This document shows positions 1 through 9,678 of a DNA stretch of 30,867 nucleotides, piece by piece. The number at the start of each line of letters is the position of its first letter. Position 1 is the first letter of the stretch. Made by a program: the position numbers and the translations under genes. The DNA comes from JBIKLM01 sp044375105 (GTDB lineage Bacteria > Planctomycetota > UBA1135 > GCA-002686595). The stretch lies in NCBI GenBank assembly GCA_044375105.1, contig JBILNK010000030.1, positions 1 to 30,867 of the forward strand. The letters run 5' to 3'. The notes under the pieces were generated by a model. That model saw only the letters and a program-made list of their open reading frames with translations, had not been told where the DNA came from and did not search any database.

Positions 1-1626
1 AACTACTTCCGCCTGTACAAGAAACTGGCCGGCATGACCGGCACCGCGATCACCGAGGCGGGTGAGTTCCACAAGATCTATGGCCTGGCGGTGATCCAGG
101 TCCCGACCAATCTGCCGATCGCCCGGCGCGACGACCAGGACATCGTCTACCGCACCGAGCGCGAGAAGTGGAACGCCATCGTCGAGGAGCTCAAGGGGGT
201 CCACGAGCGCGGCCAGCCGGTGCTGGTCGGCACCACCTCCGTCGAGAACTCGGAAAAGCTCTCCAAGCTGCTGACCGAGGCGGGCTTGCCCCACGAGGTG
301 CTGAACGCCAAGAACCACGAGCGGGAAGCCCAGATCGTGGCCCGCGCCGGCGAGAAGGGCGCGATCACGGTCTCGACCAACATGGCCGGCCGCGGCACCG
401 ACATCAAACTGGGAGGCAACTTCGAGTTCCGCCTGCAGCGCGCCTTGGCCGAAGCGGGTCTCGAGCAGGGCGACCGCGATCGTCTGGCCGAGATCGATGC
501 GATCCGCGAGCGCGTGCGCGCTGACTGCAAGCGCGACGAGGCCGAGGTCCTGGCGCTGGGCGGTTTGTACGTGCTCGGCAGCGAGCGCCACGAATCGCGG
601 CGCATCGACAACCAGCTGCGTGGCCGGTCCGGCCGCCAAGGCGACGTGGGCGCGTCGCGGTTCTTCCTGTCGCTGGAGGATCCGCTGATGAAGCGCTTCT
701 ATCGCGACTGGGTCTCGGGCTTCATGGAGAAGCTCGGCATGACCGAAGGCGTTCCGATCGAGAGCGGCATGGTGACCCGCGCGATCCAGCGCGCTCAGCG
801 CAAGGTCGAGGAGTACAACTTCGAGATCCGCAAGAACCTGCTCGAGTACGACGAGGTCATGGACCAGCAGCGCAAGGCGATCTACGCCGCGCGCCAGGAC
901 GTGCTGGAGGGGGTCGGATTGCGCGAGCGCGTGCTCGAGATGCTCGAGCGCGCCACCGCGCGGGCGCTCGAGATCTATCGGGACGACGGCAAGGGTCTGG
1001 GCGAATGGCTCAAGCGCTCGTTCGGGCTCGAGCTCGAACCCGAGCTGCTGGCGGTCACCGCCGAACGCGGCGGTGAGCCGGGCGTGGTGATCGAGCGCGT
1101 CGTCGCAGCCTACGAGGAGCGCGAAAAGCAGCTGGGTGCCCAGGCCATGCGCCAGGTGGACCGCTATCTGCTCCTCAAGGTGATCGACGACAAGTGGAAG
1201 GATCACCTGCACGCGATCGACGCCCTCAAGGCGGGCATCGGCCTGCGCGGCTACGCGCAGAAAGACCCCAAGAACGAATACAAGGCCGAGGCCTTCACCC
1301 TGTTCGAGAAGCTGTTCGCATCGATCGAGGACGAGATCGCCAGCTTGGCCCTGCAGGTGCGCATCAGCAACGAAGGGGGCCGCGGGTCCGCCCGCGCTCG
1401 CGAGGAGCTGCCCGAGGAGGATTCCGACGAGCTGGCGGTCGAGGCGGCTTTCGACGAGCCGGCTCCGGCGGCGAAGCCCGCGCCCGCGGCTGGCCCGGCC
1501 CGGCCCGCGGGTCTGCCGGCTTCCCTGGCCTTCGACGCGGCTCGACACCGCCAGGCCCGCGCGGGCGGCGAACCCCGCGGCGGGGAACCCGGCGACGGCA
1601 AGTCCTCCAAGAAGCGCGGAAAATAG
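1..1626 (+). CDS. secA: Preprotein translocase ATPase SecA, C-terminal two-thirds (5' end outside window)
   Basis: SecA drives protein export through SecYEG by ATP hydrolysis at the inner membrane. The reading frame is open from base 1 and starts inside the family sequence NYFRLYKKLAGMTGTA, so the gene begins upstream. Visible in order: the nucleotide-binding domain 2 motifs TNMAGRGTDIKLGG and QLRGRSGRQGD, the helical scaffold (KVEEYNFEIRKNLLEYDEVMD) and the helical wing region (WKDHLHAIDALKAGIGLRGY). After about residue 455 of the visible part the protein becomes an acidic then Ala/Pro-rich tail ending SSKKRGK. It contains no cysteine, so the usual zinc-binding SEC-C motif that contacts SecB is absent. 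The identity is certain; the tail function is unknown. Confidence 0.97.
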   Translation, partial: NYFRLYKKLAGMTGTAITEAGEFHKIYGLAVIQVPTNLPIARRDDQDIVYRTEREKWNAIVEELKGVHERGQPVLVGTTSVENSEKLSKLLTEAGLPHEVLNAKNHEREAQIVARAGEKGAITVSTNMAGRGTDIKLGGNFEFRLQRALAEAGLEQGDRDRLAEIDAIRERVRADCKRDEAEVLALGGLYVLGSERHESRRIDNQLRGRSGRQGDVGASRFFLSLEDPLMKRFYRDWVSGFMEKLGMTEGVPIESGMVTRAIQRAQRKVEEYNFEIRKNLLEYDEVMDQQRKAIYAARQDVLEGVGLRERVLEMLERATARALEIYRDDGKGLGEWLKRSFGLELEPELLAVTAERGGEPGVVIERVVAAYEEREKQLGAQAMRQVDRYLLLKVIDDKWKDHLHAIDALKAGIGLRGYAQKDPKNEYKAEAFTLFEKLFASIEDEIASLALQVRISNEGGRGSARAREELPEEDSDELAVEAAFDEPAPAAKPAPAAGPARPAGLPASLAFDAARHRQARAGGEPRGGEPGDGKSSKKRGK

Positions 1627-1674
1627 TCCGCGGCCGCCGCCGCGGGCCTTGGACCCAGGCGGCGACCCGCGCCC

Positions 1675-3078
1675 ATGCGCACCGAAATCCAGGCTGTCCA
1701 GGGAGCCCTGCGCTCGATCCGGCGCGACCCCCTGGGGGGGCCGCGGGCGGCCTTGCTGCATGGCCTCTACGATGGGGCCTGGCTGGCTGCGGGCTTGCTG
1801 AGCGCCCCCTGGTGGCTTTGGCGGGGCGCGCGCGAACCGGCCTTCCGGCGGCTGCTGGAAGAGCGCGGCGGTCGCTGTCCGGTGCCGCCGCCGACCGAGC
1901 GACCGCGGGTGCTGATCCATGGAGTCTCGGTGGGGGAGATCAAGGGCGCCGCGTCGCTGGTCGGGCGACTGACCCGCGAGCGCCCCGACCTGGACCCGGT
2001 CCTCTCGGCGATCACGGACACCGGGCTGGCCATGGCGCGCCAGCAATATCCGGGCCTGGAAGCGATCCGCTTTCCTTTCGACCAGTCCTGGCTGGTGCGC
2101 CGGTTCCTTTGCGAGCTGAAGCCGGCCGCGATCGTGCTGATCGAGCTGGAGGTCTGGCCCAACGTGCTGCGCGAAGCCAATCGCATGGGCATCCCCGTGG
2201 CGGTCGTCAACGGCCGCATCACCGAGCGCAGTTTCGGGCGCTACCGGCTGCTCGAACGCCTGTGTCCGCAATTTCGGCGCGTTTCGCTGTTCTGCGCCCA
2301 GACTCCGGCCTACGCCGAGCGCTTCGCCGGTTTGGGGGTACCCCGGGAGCGCATCCGGGTGACCGGCAACGTCAAGGTCGACGGCCTGCGCGTGGGCCGC
2401 GCGGACCCGGGGGACGAGCTGCGCCGGCTCCTCGGCGGGCGGGAGGGTCAGCCCCTGTGGGTCGCGGGCAGCACCCACGCGCCGGAGGAGCGCTGGCTGG
2501 TCGAGGCCTGGGCCCAGGGCTGTCGCGGGGCGCGCTTGGTGCTGGTGCCGAGGCATCCCAGGCGCGCGGCGGAGATCTGCGCGGAGCTGACCGCCCAGGG
2601 CTGGCCGCCCCAGCGCCTGAGCGACCTGCGCTCCGGCCTCGAGGCCCCGGATCCGAGCCGCCCGGCCCTGGTGGATTCGATCGGCGAGCTGGAGCGCATC
2701 TACGGCCTGGCGGACCTGGTTTTCGTGGGCGGCAGCCTGATTCCCCATGGCGGTCAGAACCTGCTGGAGCCCGCGGCCCAGGGCATCCCGGTGCTGCACG
2801 GACCCTCGATGCAGAACTTTCTCCAGGAGGCCCAGCTGCTGCGCGAGGCCGGCGCCAGCCGCCAGGTCGGCTCGGGCGGGGAGCTGGCCCGGGCGGCGGC
2901 CGAATTGCTGGCCGATCCCGAGCGCTGCCGGAGCATGGGCCTGGCGGGCAAGGCGGCCGTCGAGCGCCAGCAGGGGGCTACGGAGGCCACCTGGCGGGCC
3001 CTGAGTGCATTCGGGGTGCTGCCGGAGGCGCGGGCGGGCGCCGGGCTCTCCGCGCCGGGTATCATCTCCCGTTCCTGA
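1675..3078 (+). CDS. waaA: 3-deoxy-D-manno-octulosonic acid (Kdo) transferase
   Basis: WaaA transfers Kdo from CMP-Kdo to lipid A precursors on the cytoplasmic face of the inner membrane, so the organism probably makes a lipopolysaccharide-type outer membrane. The 467-residue length is a little above the usual ~425. An N-terminal hydrophobic helix (about 35-49) anchors it. HGVSVGE (82-88) carries the conserved catalytic-base Glu88. FPFDQSW (133-139), LIELEVWPN (155-163), TGNVKVDG (230-237) and VGGSLIPHGGQNLLEP (351-366) match the GT30 fold, the last being the CMP-binding C-terminal half. The ATG lies 48 nt after the secA stop and no other start fits as well. No other lipid A gene is in view. 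Confidence 0.94.
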   Translation: MRTEIQAVQGALRSIRRDPLGGPRAALLHGLYDGAWLAAGLLSAPWWLWRGAREPAFRRLLEERGGRCPVPPPTERPRVLIHGVSVGEIKGAASLVGRLTRERPDLDPVLSAITDTGLAMARQQYPGLEAIRFPFDQSWLVRRFLCELKPAAIVLIELEVWPNVLREANRMGIPVAVVNGRITERSFGRYRLLERLCPQFRRVSLFCAQTPAYAERFAGLGVPRERIRVTGNVKVDGLRVGRADPGDELRRLLGGREGQPLWVAGSTHAPEERWLVEAWAQGCRGARLVLVPRHPRRAAEICAELTAQGWPPQRLSDLRSGLEAPDPSRPALVDSIGELERIYGLADLVFVGGSLIPHGGQNLLEPAAQGIPVLHGPSMQNFLQEAQLLREAGASRQVGSGGELARAAAELLADPERCRSMGLAGKAAVERQQGATEATWRALSAFGVLPEARAGAGLSAPGIISRS

Positions 3079-3180
3079 CGTCCCCGCGGACGCTCCAGTG
3101 CCCCCCCTCGGCCAGCGGGAGCCCTCCCCTTGGCCTCGTCCCCCCGCCACACCTCCCGCGGCCCAGCTCCGCTCGATTCC

Positions 3181-4356
<1,176 letters not shown>

Positions 4357-4367
4357 GCCCTCCGGTC

Positions 4368-4386
4368 GGGGGCCGCCCGGGCCCCC
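4368..4386 (+). terminator. GC hairpin just after metK
   Basis: Arms GGGGGCC and GGCCCCC are perfect 7-bp complements around the 5-nt loop GCCCG. The hairpin starts 11 nt after the metK stop. There is no T-run after it, so it may act as a 3'-end stabiliser or a factor-assisted stop rather than a classical intrinsic terminator. Confidence 0.35.
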
Positions 4387-4401
4387 GGCCTTGCCGAGAC
4401 T

Positions 4402-4420
4402 GATCGATTCCGGCGCGCCC
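4402..4420 (+). repeat. 3'-end repeat motif, copy 1 (after metK)
   Basis: GATCGATTCCGG followed by CGCGCCC, starting 46 nt after the metK stop. It matches copies at 21302, 26238 and 29061 (consensus ATCGAYTCSGG, 1-3 nt, GCGCCC). A possible partner CGCCGATCG lies at 4509-4517, about 108 nt on. A hairpin GGCGGAC/GTCCGCC lies between the two. The function is unknown; see findings. Confidence 0.45.
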
Positions 4421-4561
4421 CAGCGGTCCAAGCCCCTGTGGCCGCCGGAGGGCGGACGGGGGCGCGGACGAGGGCTGGCTGGGGCCGGTCCGCCTCGCAG
4501 TCCCGGCCGCCGATCGTCTCCGGGGTACGGTGCTGGACTGGGCACCAGCGCGCGGCCGACG

Positions 4562-4590
4562 GTGACCTTGGGGCCTGGCTGGGGTAGGTT
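4562..4590 (+). promoter_or_regulatory. Sigma70-like promoter giving a leaderless prepilin mRNA
   Basis: -35 GTGACC at 4562-4567 (4 of 6 consensus), 17-nt spacer, -10 TAGGTT at 4585-4590. The expected transcription start (7 nt after the last -10 base) is 4597, exactly the A of the start codon. The same geometry occurs before mcsB and the GAF gene. Confidence 0.45.
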
Positions 4591-4596
4591 AGCGGC

Positions 4597-5247
4597 ATGC
4601 GTAGACCGCGCCGATTCCACTTCTCCTCCAGCCGCAGTTCGGGCTTCACCCTGATCGAGCTGCTGATCGCCATGATGATCCTCGGGATCTTGATGGCCTA
4701 CTTGGTCCCCAAGATCCCCGAGGCGATCGAGGAGGCCAAGATCACGGCCTCGCGCAAGAACCTCTCGGATATCTATCAGGGGCTGACCACCTACCAGGCC
4801 AAGTTCGGCCGCTTGCCCAGCGAGTCGGGGGTCAAATTCTTCGCGGTGCTGATCTCCAAGGGGGTCTGGGAGAACACCAAGGCCTCCGCCAAGAAGCTCA
4901 CCTGCCCCGGGGTCGACATCGGCGCCCTGGCGATCCGGGACCTGCCGCCGGAGGAGTGGTACAAGGACCTCGACGCCGTCAATGGGGACTATTCCGCCTA
5001 CGCTGGCCGCAACTGCAAGGACTATCCGCTGCGCAATGCCAGCGGCAAGGACTGCTGGATCGCCACCGACAACGATCCCGAGATGAACTTCCGCACCACC
5101 ACCCTGGTGCTGATGGGCGACGGCACCACGGACCGTCTGGAGATCGCCGATCTCCAGGAGCAGGGCGTGCTGGCGAAGGATGAGGAGTACCTCCAGGTGG
5201 GGCCCGATTCGCCCTACGAGATGCTCCAGAAGCTGTCCTTGGACTGA
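4597..5247 (+). CDS. Prepilin-type N-terminal cleavage/methylation protein (type II pseudopilin-like)
   Basis: The protein of 216 residues has a class III prepilin signal: a basic leader, then SG|FTLIELLIAMMILGI, with predicted cleavage after Gly16, N-methylated Phe17 and the key Glu at mature position 5. The hydrophobic helix (17-37) would anchor it in the inner membrane before assembly. The globular part begins with a helix (ITASRKNLSDIYQGLTTYQAKFGRLP), as in GspG-like pseudopilins. It has three cysteines in its middle (CPG, NCKDY, KDCW) that could form a disulfide. No prepilin peptidase, ATPase or secretin gene is nearby, so it could serve a type II secretion system or a type IV pilus encoded elsewhere. 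The start is fixed by the leader and by the promoter placement. Confidence 0.88.
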   Translation: MRRPRRFHFSSSRSSGFTLIELLIAMMILGILMAYLVPKIPEAIEEAKITASRKNLSDIYQGLTTYQAKFGRLPSESGVKFFAVLISKGVWENTKASAKKLTCPGVDIGALAIRDLPPEEWYKDLDAVNGDYSAYAGRNCKDYPLRNASGKDCWIATDNDPEMNFRTTTLVLMGDGTTDRLEIADLQEQGVLAKDEEYLQVGPDSPYEMLQKLSLD

Positions 5248-5331
5248 GCCCAACGGGCCCTCTGTGGGGAAACGACCGCCGGTCGCCCCCGCGTCGCAGG
5301 GCGCTGTTCCGACCCGTCTCCGCGCTCGCCC

Positions 5332-6240
5332 ATGAGTTTTGCGGCCCACCTCCGGGCGCTGCGGCCCCATCAGTGGTCGAAAAACGTCTTCGTGCTCGCG
5401 GCGATCCCCTTCGCCTGGGGCGATCGCATCCTGGCGTCGGCGGGGCGCGATTGGAGCCACGCGGCCGGAGGGGTCCTGGTGATCGCCTCGGCGTTTTGCT
5501 TGGGGTCTTCGGCGATCTACCTGCTGAACGACATCCTGGACGTGGAGAGCGATCGGCTACACCCGGAAAAGCGTCGGCGCCCGATCGCCGCGGGGGAGGT
5601 CTCGATCCCGGTCGCCTGGGGCCTCTCGTTGGTCTGCGCCCTCTCGGCCCTGACCCTGGCCTTCCTGCTGGCGGGTTCGGCGCTGCCGATCCTGGCCAGC
5701 TACATGGGCCTCAACCTGGCCTACAGCCTGTGGCTCAAGCGGGTGGTGCTGGTGGATGCCTTTTGCATCGCCGCCGGCTTCCTTCTGCGCGTGCTGGCCG
5801 GTGGCAGCGCCGCCGACATCCAGATCTCGCGCTGGCTGCTGCTGTGCACGCTGTTCCTGGCCCTGTTCCTGGCGCTCAACAAGCGCCGCAGCGAGATCGC
5901 CCTGCTCGGCAGCGACAGCGCCGGGCACCGCGCGATCCTGGCCGAATACAGTCTGCCGCTGCTCGACCGGCTGGTCACGATCCTGGCGGCCTGCGCGATC
6001 CTCGCCTACGCGCTGTACACCATCGACGCAGCCACGGCCGAGAAGTACGGCCGGGACAACGGCTTGGTCTGGAGCGTGCCCTGCGTGGTCTTCGGCATTT
6101 CGCGCTATCTGTTGCTGGTCGAGAAGGGGCACCAGGGCGGGAATCCGACGCGGGTCTTCCTAGGGGGCGACCGGGCCTTTCTGGTGAACACCCTGCTCTG
6201 GTTGGCGCTGGTGCTGGGCGCGATCCGGGGCTGGATCTGA
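5332..6240 (+). CDS. UbiA-family prenyltransferase, decaprenyl-phosphate phosphoribosyltransferase-like
   Basis: A polytopic membrane protein of 302 residues with about eight to nine hydrophobic segments. It carries the first Asp-rich motif NDILDVESD (66-74) and the second around YSLWLK...VDAF (131-144), which bind the Mg-diphosphate of the donor. The start RPHQWSKNVFV and the stretch DRLHPEKRRRPIAAG are characteristic of the DPPR synthase subgroup. That subgroup moves 5-phosphoribose from PRPP to a polyprenyl phosphate for cell-envelope glycans; mycobacteria use it for arabinan. The substrate here is inferred from family resemblance only. It lies 84 nt after the prepilin gene and converges on a minus-strand unit 97 nt away. 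Confidence 0.85.
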   Translation: MSFAAHLRALRPHQWSKNVFVLAAIPFAWGDRILASAGRDWSHAAGGVLVIASAFCLGSSAIYLLNDILDVESDRLHPEKRRRPIAAGEVSIPVAWGLSLVCALSALTLAFLLAGSALPILASYMGLNLAYSLWLKRVVLVDAFCIAAGFLLRVLAGGSAADIQISRWLLLCTLFLALFLALNKRRSEIALLGSDSAGHRAILAEYSLPLLDRLVTILAACAILAYALYTIDAATAEKYGRDNGLVWSVPCVVFGISRYLLLVEKGHQGGNPTRVFLGGDRAFLVNTLLWLALVLGAIRGWI

Positions 6241-6337
6241 GGCCCGCATGGCGAGGCCCAGGGGGCGGCTTGCCTGGCCCAGAGCTTGCGCCTGAAGCCC
6301 CCGCCCTGTGGCCCTGGCCCTCGCTTCACCCGCGGGG

Positions 6338-7924
6338 CTAGAGCCCGGCGAGCATTGGCCGGCGTTGGAGGACCCGCTCGGCTTCCGGTAGATCGGCGGC
6401 CGCCTGCCAGGCCTCGAATCGGACCGCGAAGTCGGCCTCGCCCGCGGCGGCTCGGCGGCCCAGGGCGAAACCCAGGGCCGCTTCGATCGGACGCTGCTCG
6501 TAGTCGGCATCGCCCCAGGCGGCGCTGAGTACCTCGAGGGCCCCGCGGTCGTCCTGGACGTAGACCAGGGCCTCGGCCAGGGCCAGGCGCAGCTCGGCGG
6601 GCAGCTCCGGCAGCTCGAACTGGCGGCGTAGGGCCGGCTGGGAGGCGGCCAGCCCGAGGCGCGCCAGGCCGCGGGCGGCGGCCACGCGCAGCTCGAGGGA
6701 CTGCTCGGCTCCGAGGCGTGCTTCGAGGGCTTCACGGCCCTGTTCCGCCCCCAGTTGGCCGAGGGCCTCCGCCACCACGGCGGCGGTGTCCGGGCGCCGC
6801 AGGGCCTCGATCAGCGCTGCAGCTCCCAGGGCGCCGCGCCGGCCCATGCGGCCCAGGGATTGCGCCGCGTGGTAGCGCACGTGCACGTCCTGATCGTGCA
6901 AGGCCAGGGCCAGCAGCGGGGAAACGCGCGCATCGCTGCGCTCGAAGATGAAGCGCGAGTCGTCGACGCCGCGCAGCTGGTATTGCTCGAAGACCTGGAT
7001 CCTACGCCAGTACTCCCGCTGCAATCCTGGGCTCGGGGCCTCAATCGGCAGGCGACCTTCCGGGTCCCCGCGCGTCCAGGTCCAGCCCAGCAGCCCGCCC
7101 GATCCCAGGCCAGCGGCGTCCGCCAGGGTCTGCAGCATGCCGGCCGCCGCGGGGGCCTGCGGGTCGCTGGGCTTGGCAGCGATGACCTCGAGGCCCGTCA
7201 GCCCGGCGTAGTTCTGATAGCGAGCCAGGGCCCAAGCCAGCCACAGCACGGTCTCCGAGTCGGTTTCGTATTTGAGCCGCAGGCACAGGATCGGCAGGGC
7301 TTGATCGAGGCCCAGGCGTCCGAGATGCCAGGCTGCGCGGGCCCGCTGGGGCGCGAAGCGGGAGTGCACCAGCACGCGCCCCAGGGTTTCGACCACGTAG
7401 CGGCGGCGAGCGCGAGCCTCGGGATCCTCTTCGAGCGGCGCGGGCCGTTCCTCGAAGCCCCCGTTGCCGATCACCCAGAGGGCATCGCTGGCCGCGAACA
7501 GGCCCGGCTCCGAGGTGTCGGGGCTGCGCAGCACCTCCTCGAGCAGGCCCACGGCGGCGGGCCCGATGCGCCCCAGATCCTCGAGCCCCGTGCGCCGCAG
7601 AGGGTCCCGAGACCCGGCCACCAGCTCGAGCAGCCCGAGCACCTGGCGTTGGGTGGCGGCGTCCGCCGGCTGGCTCCAGGCCTCGATCTGCTGGTCCTCG
7701 GCGGCCAGGGCCGCGTCCAGTTCCGCCAGGTGTCGGGTCACCACCGGTTCGAGGGCCCGCGGGGCCGGCGGAGCGCTGGCCTCGCGGGCGCAGCCGGACA
7801 GGCCCGTCGCCAGCAGCAACGCAGCCAGGAGCGGGGAAAGGGCGGCGAGCCGGGCCCTGGTCCAGGGCGCGGGCGGAGGCCGCCGCCGCCTTCCGGGCAG
7901 CCCATGGGCCCCGGTCGGGGTCAT
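6338..7924 (-). CDS. HEAT-repeat lipoprotein
   Basis: A predicted lipoprotein of 528 residues: Arg-rich N-terminus, hydrophobic stretch (about 26-41) and lipobox LSGC with the lipidated Cys45. The rest is alpha-helical HEAT/Armadillo-type repeats, for example GLEDLGRIGPAAVGLLEEVL, RAAWHLGRLGLDQALPIL, AAQSLGRMGRRGALGAAAL, VAEALGQLGAEQGREALEARL and AARGLARLGLAASQPAL. Such scaffolds bind other proteins. The ATG overlaps the stop of the cytochrome gene in an ATGA, so translation is probably coupled and its partner may be the cytochrome. It is the last gene of the five-gene minus-strand unit. The exact function is unknown. Confidence 0.85.
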   Translation of the reverse strand: MTPTGAHGLPGRRRRPPPAPWTRARLAALSPLLAALLLATGLSGCAREASAPPAPRALEPVVTRHLAELDAALAAEDQQIEAWSQPADAATQRQVLGLLELVAGSRDPLRRTGLEDLGRIGPAAVGLLEEVLRSPDTSEPGLFAASDALWVIGNGGFEERPAPLEEDPEARARRRYVVETLGRVLVHSRFAPQRARAAWHLGRLGLDQALPILCLRLKYETDSETVLWLAWALARYQNYAGLTGLEVIAAKPSDPQAPAAAGMLQTLADAAGLGSGGLLGWTWTRGDPEGRLPIEAPSPGLQREYWRRIQVFEQYQLRGVDDSRFIFERSDARVSPLLALALHDQDVHVRYHAAQSLGRMGRRGALGAAALIEALRRPDTAAVVAEALGQLGAEQGREALEARLGAEQSLELRVAAARGLARLGLAASQPALRRQFELPELPAELRLALAEALVYVQDDRGALEVLSAAWGDADYEQRPIEAALGFALGRRAAAGEADFAVRFEAWQAAADLPEAERVLQRRPMLAGL

Positions 7925-8949
7925 GGGATCAGCTCCAGGCGCTGGAGCACCGTGGCGTCCGGGTCGCTCTCCGGCTTCGACAGACCGCCGGGATAGTAGG
8001 GCGAGCGCTTGTAGACCAGCAGCACCTCGATCGGGCCGGCGACCGGCTGGCCCGGGGCGTTGTTGAGCAGCAGACGCTCGCGCGCCTCCGGCCCCCGGTC
8101 GAGCACCGGGATACGGCGCTGCTCGTGCACCAGCAGCAGCGTGTCCGGCAGATCGACCTCGTGGCGGTAGGGCGAGCGCAGGCGGTGCAGGTGATTCCAA
8201 GGTCCGCCATCGCCGCCTGCGCTCGGCAGGGGCCGCCAGAACAGGTCCGCCGCGCGGCTGCGCTCGTCGGTGGGGAAGGAGTGCCCCGCGCCGGTGTTTT
8301 CGAGCAGCAGCACCCAGCCCTCGGGGCCCCGTTCCACGCTCAGCTCGACCGCCTTCGCCAGCAGCTCGGGGTCGTTGCCGCCGGGCATGGCGTGGCTGCG
8401 CCTGCCATCGGGCCCCTCGGGCATGTGGCAGTCGATGCAGGTCACGCGCTGCTCGGCCCAGCGCGAGTTCTTCCACTGCGTGACGGTGCCGTGCAGGTTG
8501 TGGCAGGAGCCGCAGTAGTCGGCGCTGAGCAGCTCCTTGCGCTCGACGGGTTGGCAGGCGGCCTTGGGATCGTGGAAACCCCCGGCGACACCGCCCTCCG
8601 GCAGGCTGTGGCAAGCGATGCAATCGACGCCCTCGGGCCGGCGCGTCGCGCGGCCCAGCACGCGCTCGCCCAGGGCGAAGGAGAACACCGGCTGGGGCGC
8701 GTGGCAATCGATGCAGTCCTGGTTGGCGAAGTCGTTGGACTGGGCGCGCACGGCGTGGCCGGTCCAGGCGTTGGCGTGTTCGCTGCGCTGCCAGGTCTCG
8801 AATGCATCGGGATGGCAGCTGGCGCACTGTTCCGAGCTGGTCCAAGCGGTGGTCTGGGCCACGGCAGGTTCGCTGCGCAGCAGGACGAACAGCAGCCAGC
8901 CCGTGGCGCACAGCACGAGCAGCCCGAGGATCGGTCGGAGGGAGAGCAT
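7921..8949 (-). CDS. Membrane-anchored pentahaem cytochrome c
   Basis: A protein of 342 residues with an N-terminal hydrophobic anchor or uncleaved signal (about 5-24) and five covalent haem motifs: CASCH (42-46), CIDCH (79-83), CIACH (110-114), CGSCH (146-150) and CIDCH (171-175). Extra histidines between them (for example SEHANAW, GHAV, NLHG) may be distal ligands. Haem spacing and the HPDAFETWQRSEHA stretch resemble the cytochrome c554/tetrahaem group. The ~165-residue C-terminal part has no haem and looks beta-rich (ENTGAGHSFPTDERSRAADLFWRPLP). It would act in periplasmic electron transfer; the donor and acceptor are unknown. It starts 30 nt after the ABC ATPase stop, and a -10-like TAGAGT overlaps that stop codon. 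Confidence 0.9.
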   Translation of the reverse strand: MLSLRPILGLLVLCATGWLLFVLLRSEPAVAQTTAWTSSEQCASCHPDAFETWQRSEHANAWTGHAVRAQSNDFANQDCIDCHAPQPVFSFALGERVLGRATRRPEGVDCIACHSLPEGGVAGGFHDPKAACQPVERKELLSADYCGSCHNLHGTVTQWKNSRWAEQRVTCIDCHMPEGPDGRRSHAMPGGNDPELLAKAVELSVERGPEGWVLLLENTGAGHSFPTDERSRAADLFWRPLPSAGGDGGPWNHLHRLRSPYRHEVDLPDTLLLVHEQRRIPVLDRGPEARERLLLNNAPGQPVAGPIEVLLVYKRSPYYPGGLSKPESDPDATVLQRLELIP

Positions 8950-8979
8950 GGCGGGTCGAAGGCGCGGACGGCCCCCACT

Positions 8980-9678
8980 CTATGGGGCCGCTGGGGCCCC
9001 GGGGGAAGGGTCGGCGAGGGGCACCAGCCGGCCGCGCTCCAGCCGCAGCAGGCGGCTTTCGTCGGCGGCCGCCTCGGCCGGGTCGTGGGTCACGTGCAGG
9101 CAGGCGAATCCGTGGGCGGCGCGCAGCTCCCCGAGGCGCACGACCAGGGAACGGCGCAGCTCGGCGTCCAGGGGCCCCAAGGGCTCGTCGAGCAGCAGCA
9201 GCCTGGGCCGCGCGACCAGGGCGCGGGCCAGGGCCAGGCGCTGGGCCTCGCCCCCGGAGAGGGTGCGCGGCAGGCGGCCCTCGAAGCCGCTGAGCTCGAC
9301 CTCGGCCAGCACCTCCTGGATGCGCGCGCGGCGCGCCCGGCGGTCGAGCCCCCGGCCTGCCAGCACGAAATCGAGGCTGGCGGCGACGCCGAGGTGGGGC
9401 CACAGGGCCCCGCCCTGGAACAGGTAGCCGATCGGGCGGCGCTGGGGTGGGATCAGCAACCGCGGACCGTCGCTGGCCAATTGCCCCAGCAGGCGGATCT
9501 GGCCGCGGGTGGGGGACAAGAGCCCGGCGATGGCCCGCAGCAGGCTCGACTTGCCCGAGCCCGAGCGGCCGACCAGCAGCGCCTGCTCGCTCGCCTCGAG
9601 GCGCAGGCAGGCGCCCTCGAGGATCGGCCGGCCGCCGCGCTCGAGGCACAGGTCCGTGAGTTCGAGCACCGCGCTCAC
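8980..9678 (-). CDS. ABC transporter ATP-binding protein, iron/polyamine/thiamine-type importer
   Basis: The ATPase subunit (232 residues) of the importer encoded with the next two genes. Walker A GRSGSGKSS (37-45), Q-loop YLFQGG (85-90), signature LSGGEAQRLALARAL (140-154), Walker B LLLLDEP (160-166), D-loop and H-loop HVTHD (195-199) are all intact. It lacks the extra C-terminal regulatory domain of the longer FbpC/PotA type, so it is a short form. The start is GTG at 9678, whose GTGA overlaps the permease stop. A second GTG three codons on is less likely because the overlap pattern repeats through the unit. Confidence 0.92.
   Translation of the reverse strand: MSAVLELTDLCLERGGRPILEGACLRLEASEQALLVGRSGSGKSSLLRAIAGLLSPTRGQIRLLGQLASDGPRLLIPPQRRPIGYLFQGGALWPHLGVAASLDFVLAGRGLDRRARRARIQEVLAEVELSGFEGRLPRTLSGGEAQRLALARALVARPRLLLLDEPLGPLDAELRRSLVVRLGELRAAHGFACLHVTHDPAEAAADESRLLRLERGRLVPLADPSPGAPAAP

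Noticed and set aside
3079..3180. SAM riboswitch upstream of metK
   Set aside because: The 102-nt gap is C-rich and lacks the SAM-I, SAM-II or SAM/SAH conserved cores.
6338..9649. Very long minus-strand open frame through the HEAT, cytochrome and ATPase genes
   Set aside because: Only the part from the ATG at 7924 has a signal peptide and HEAT repeats. The upstream part is the antisense or shifted frame of genuine genes. Many other long frames in this window are shadows of this kind caused by high GC.
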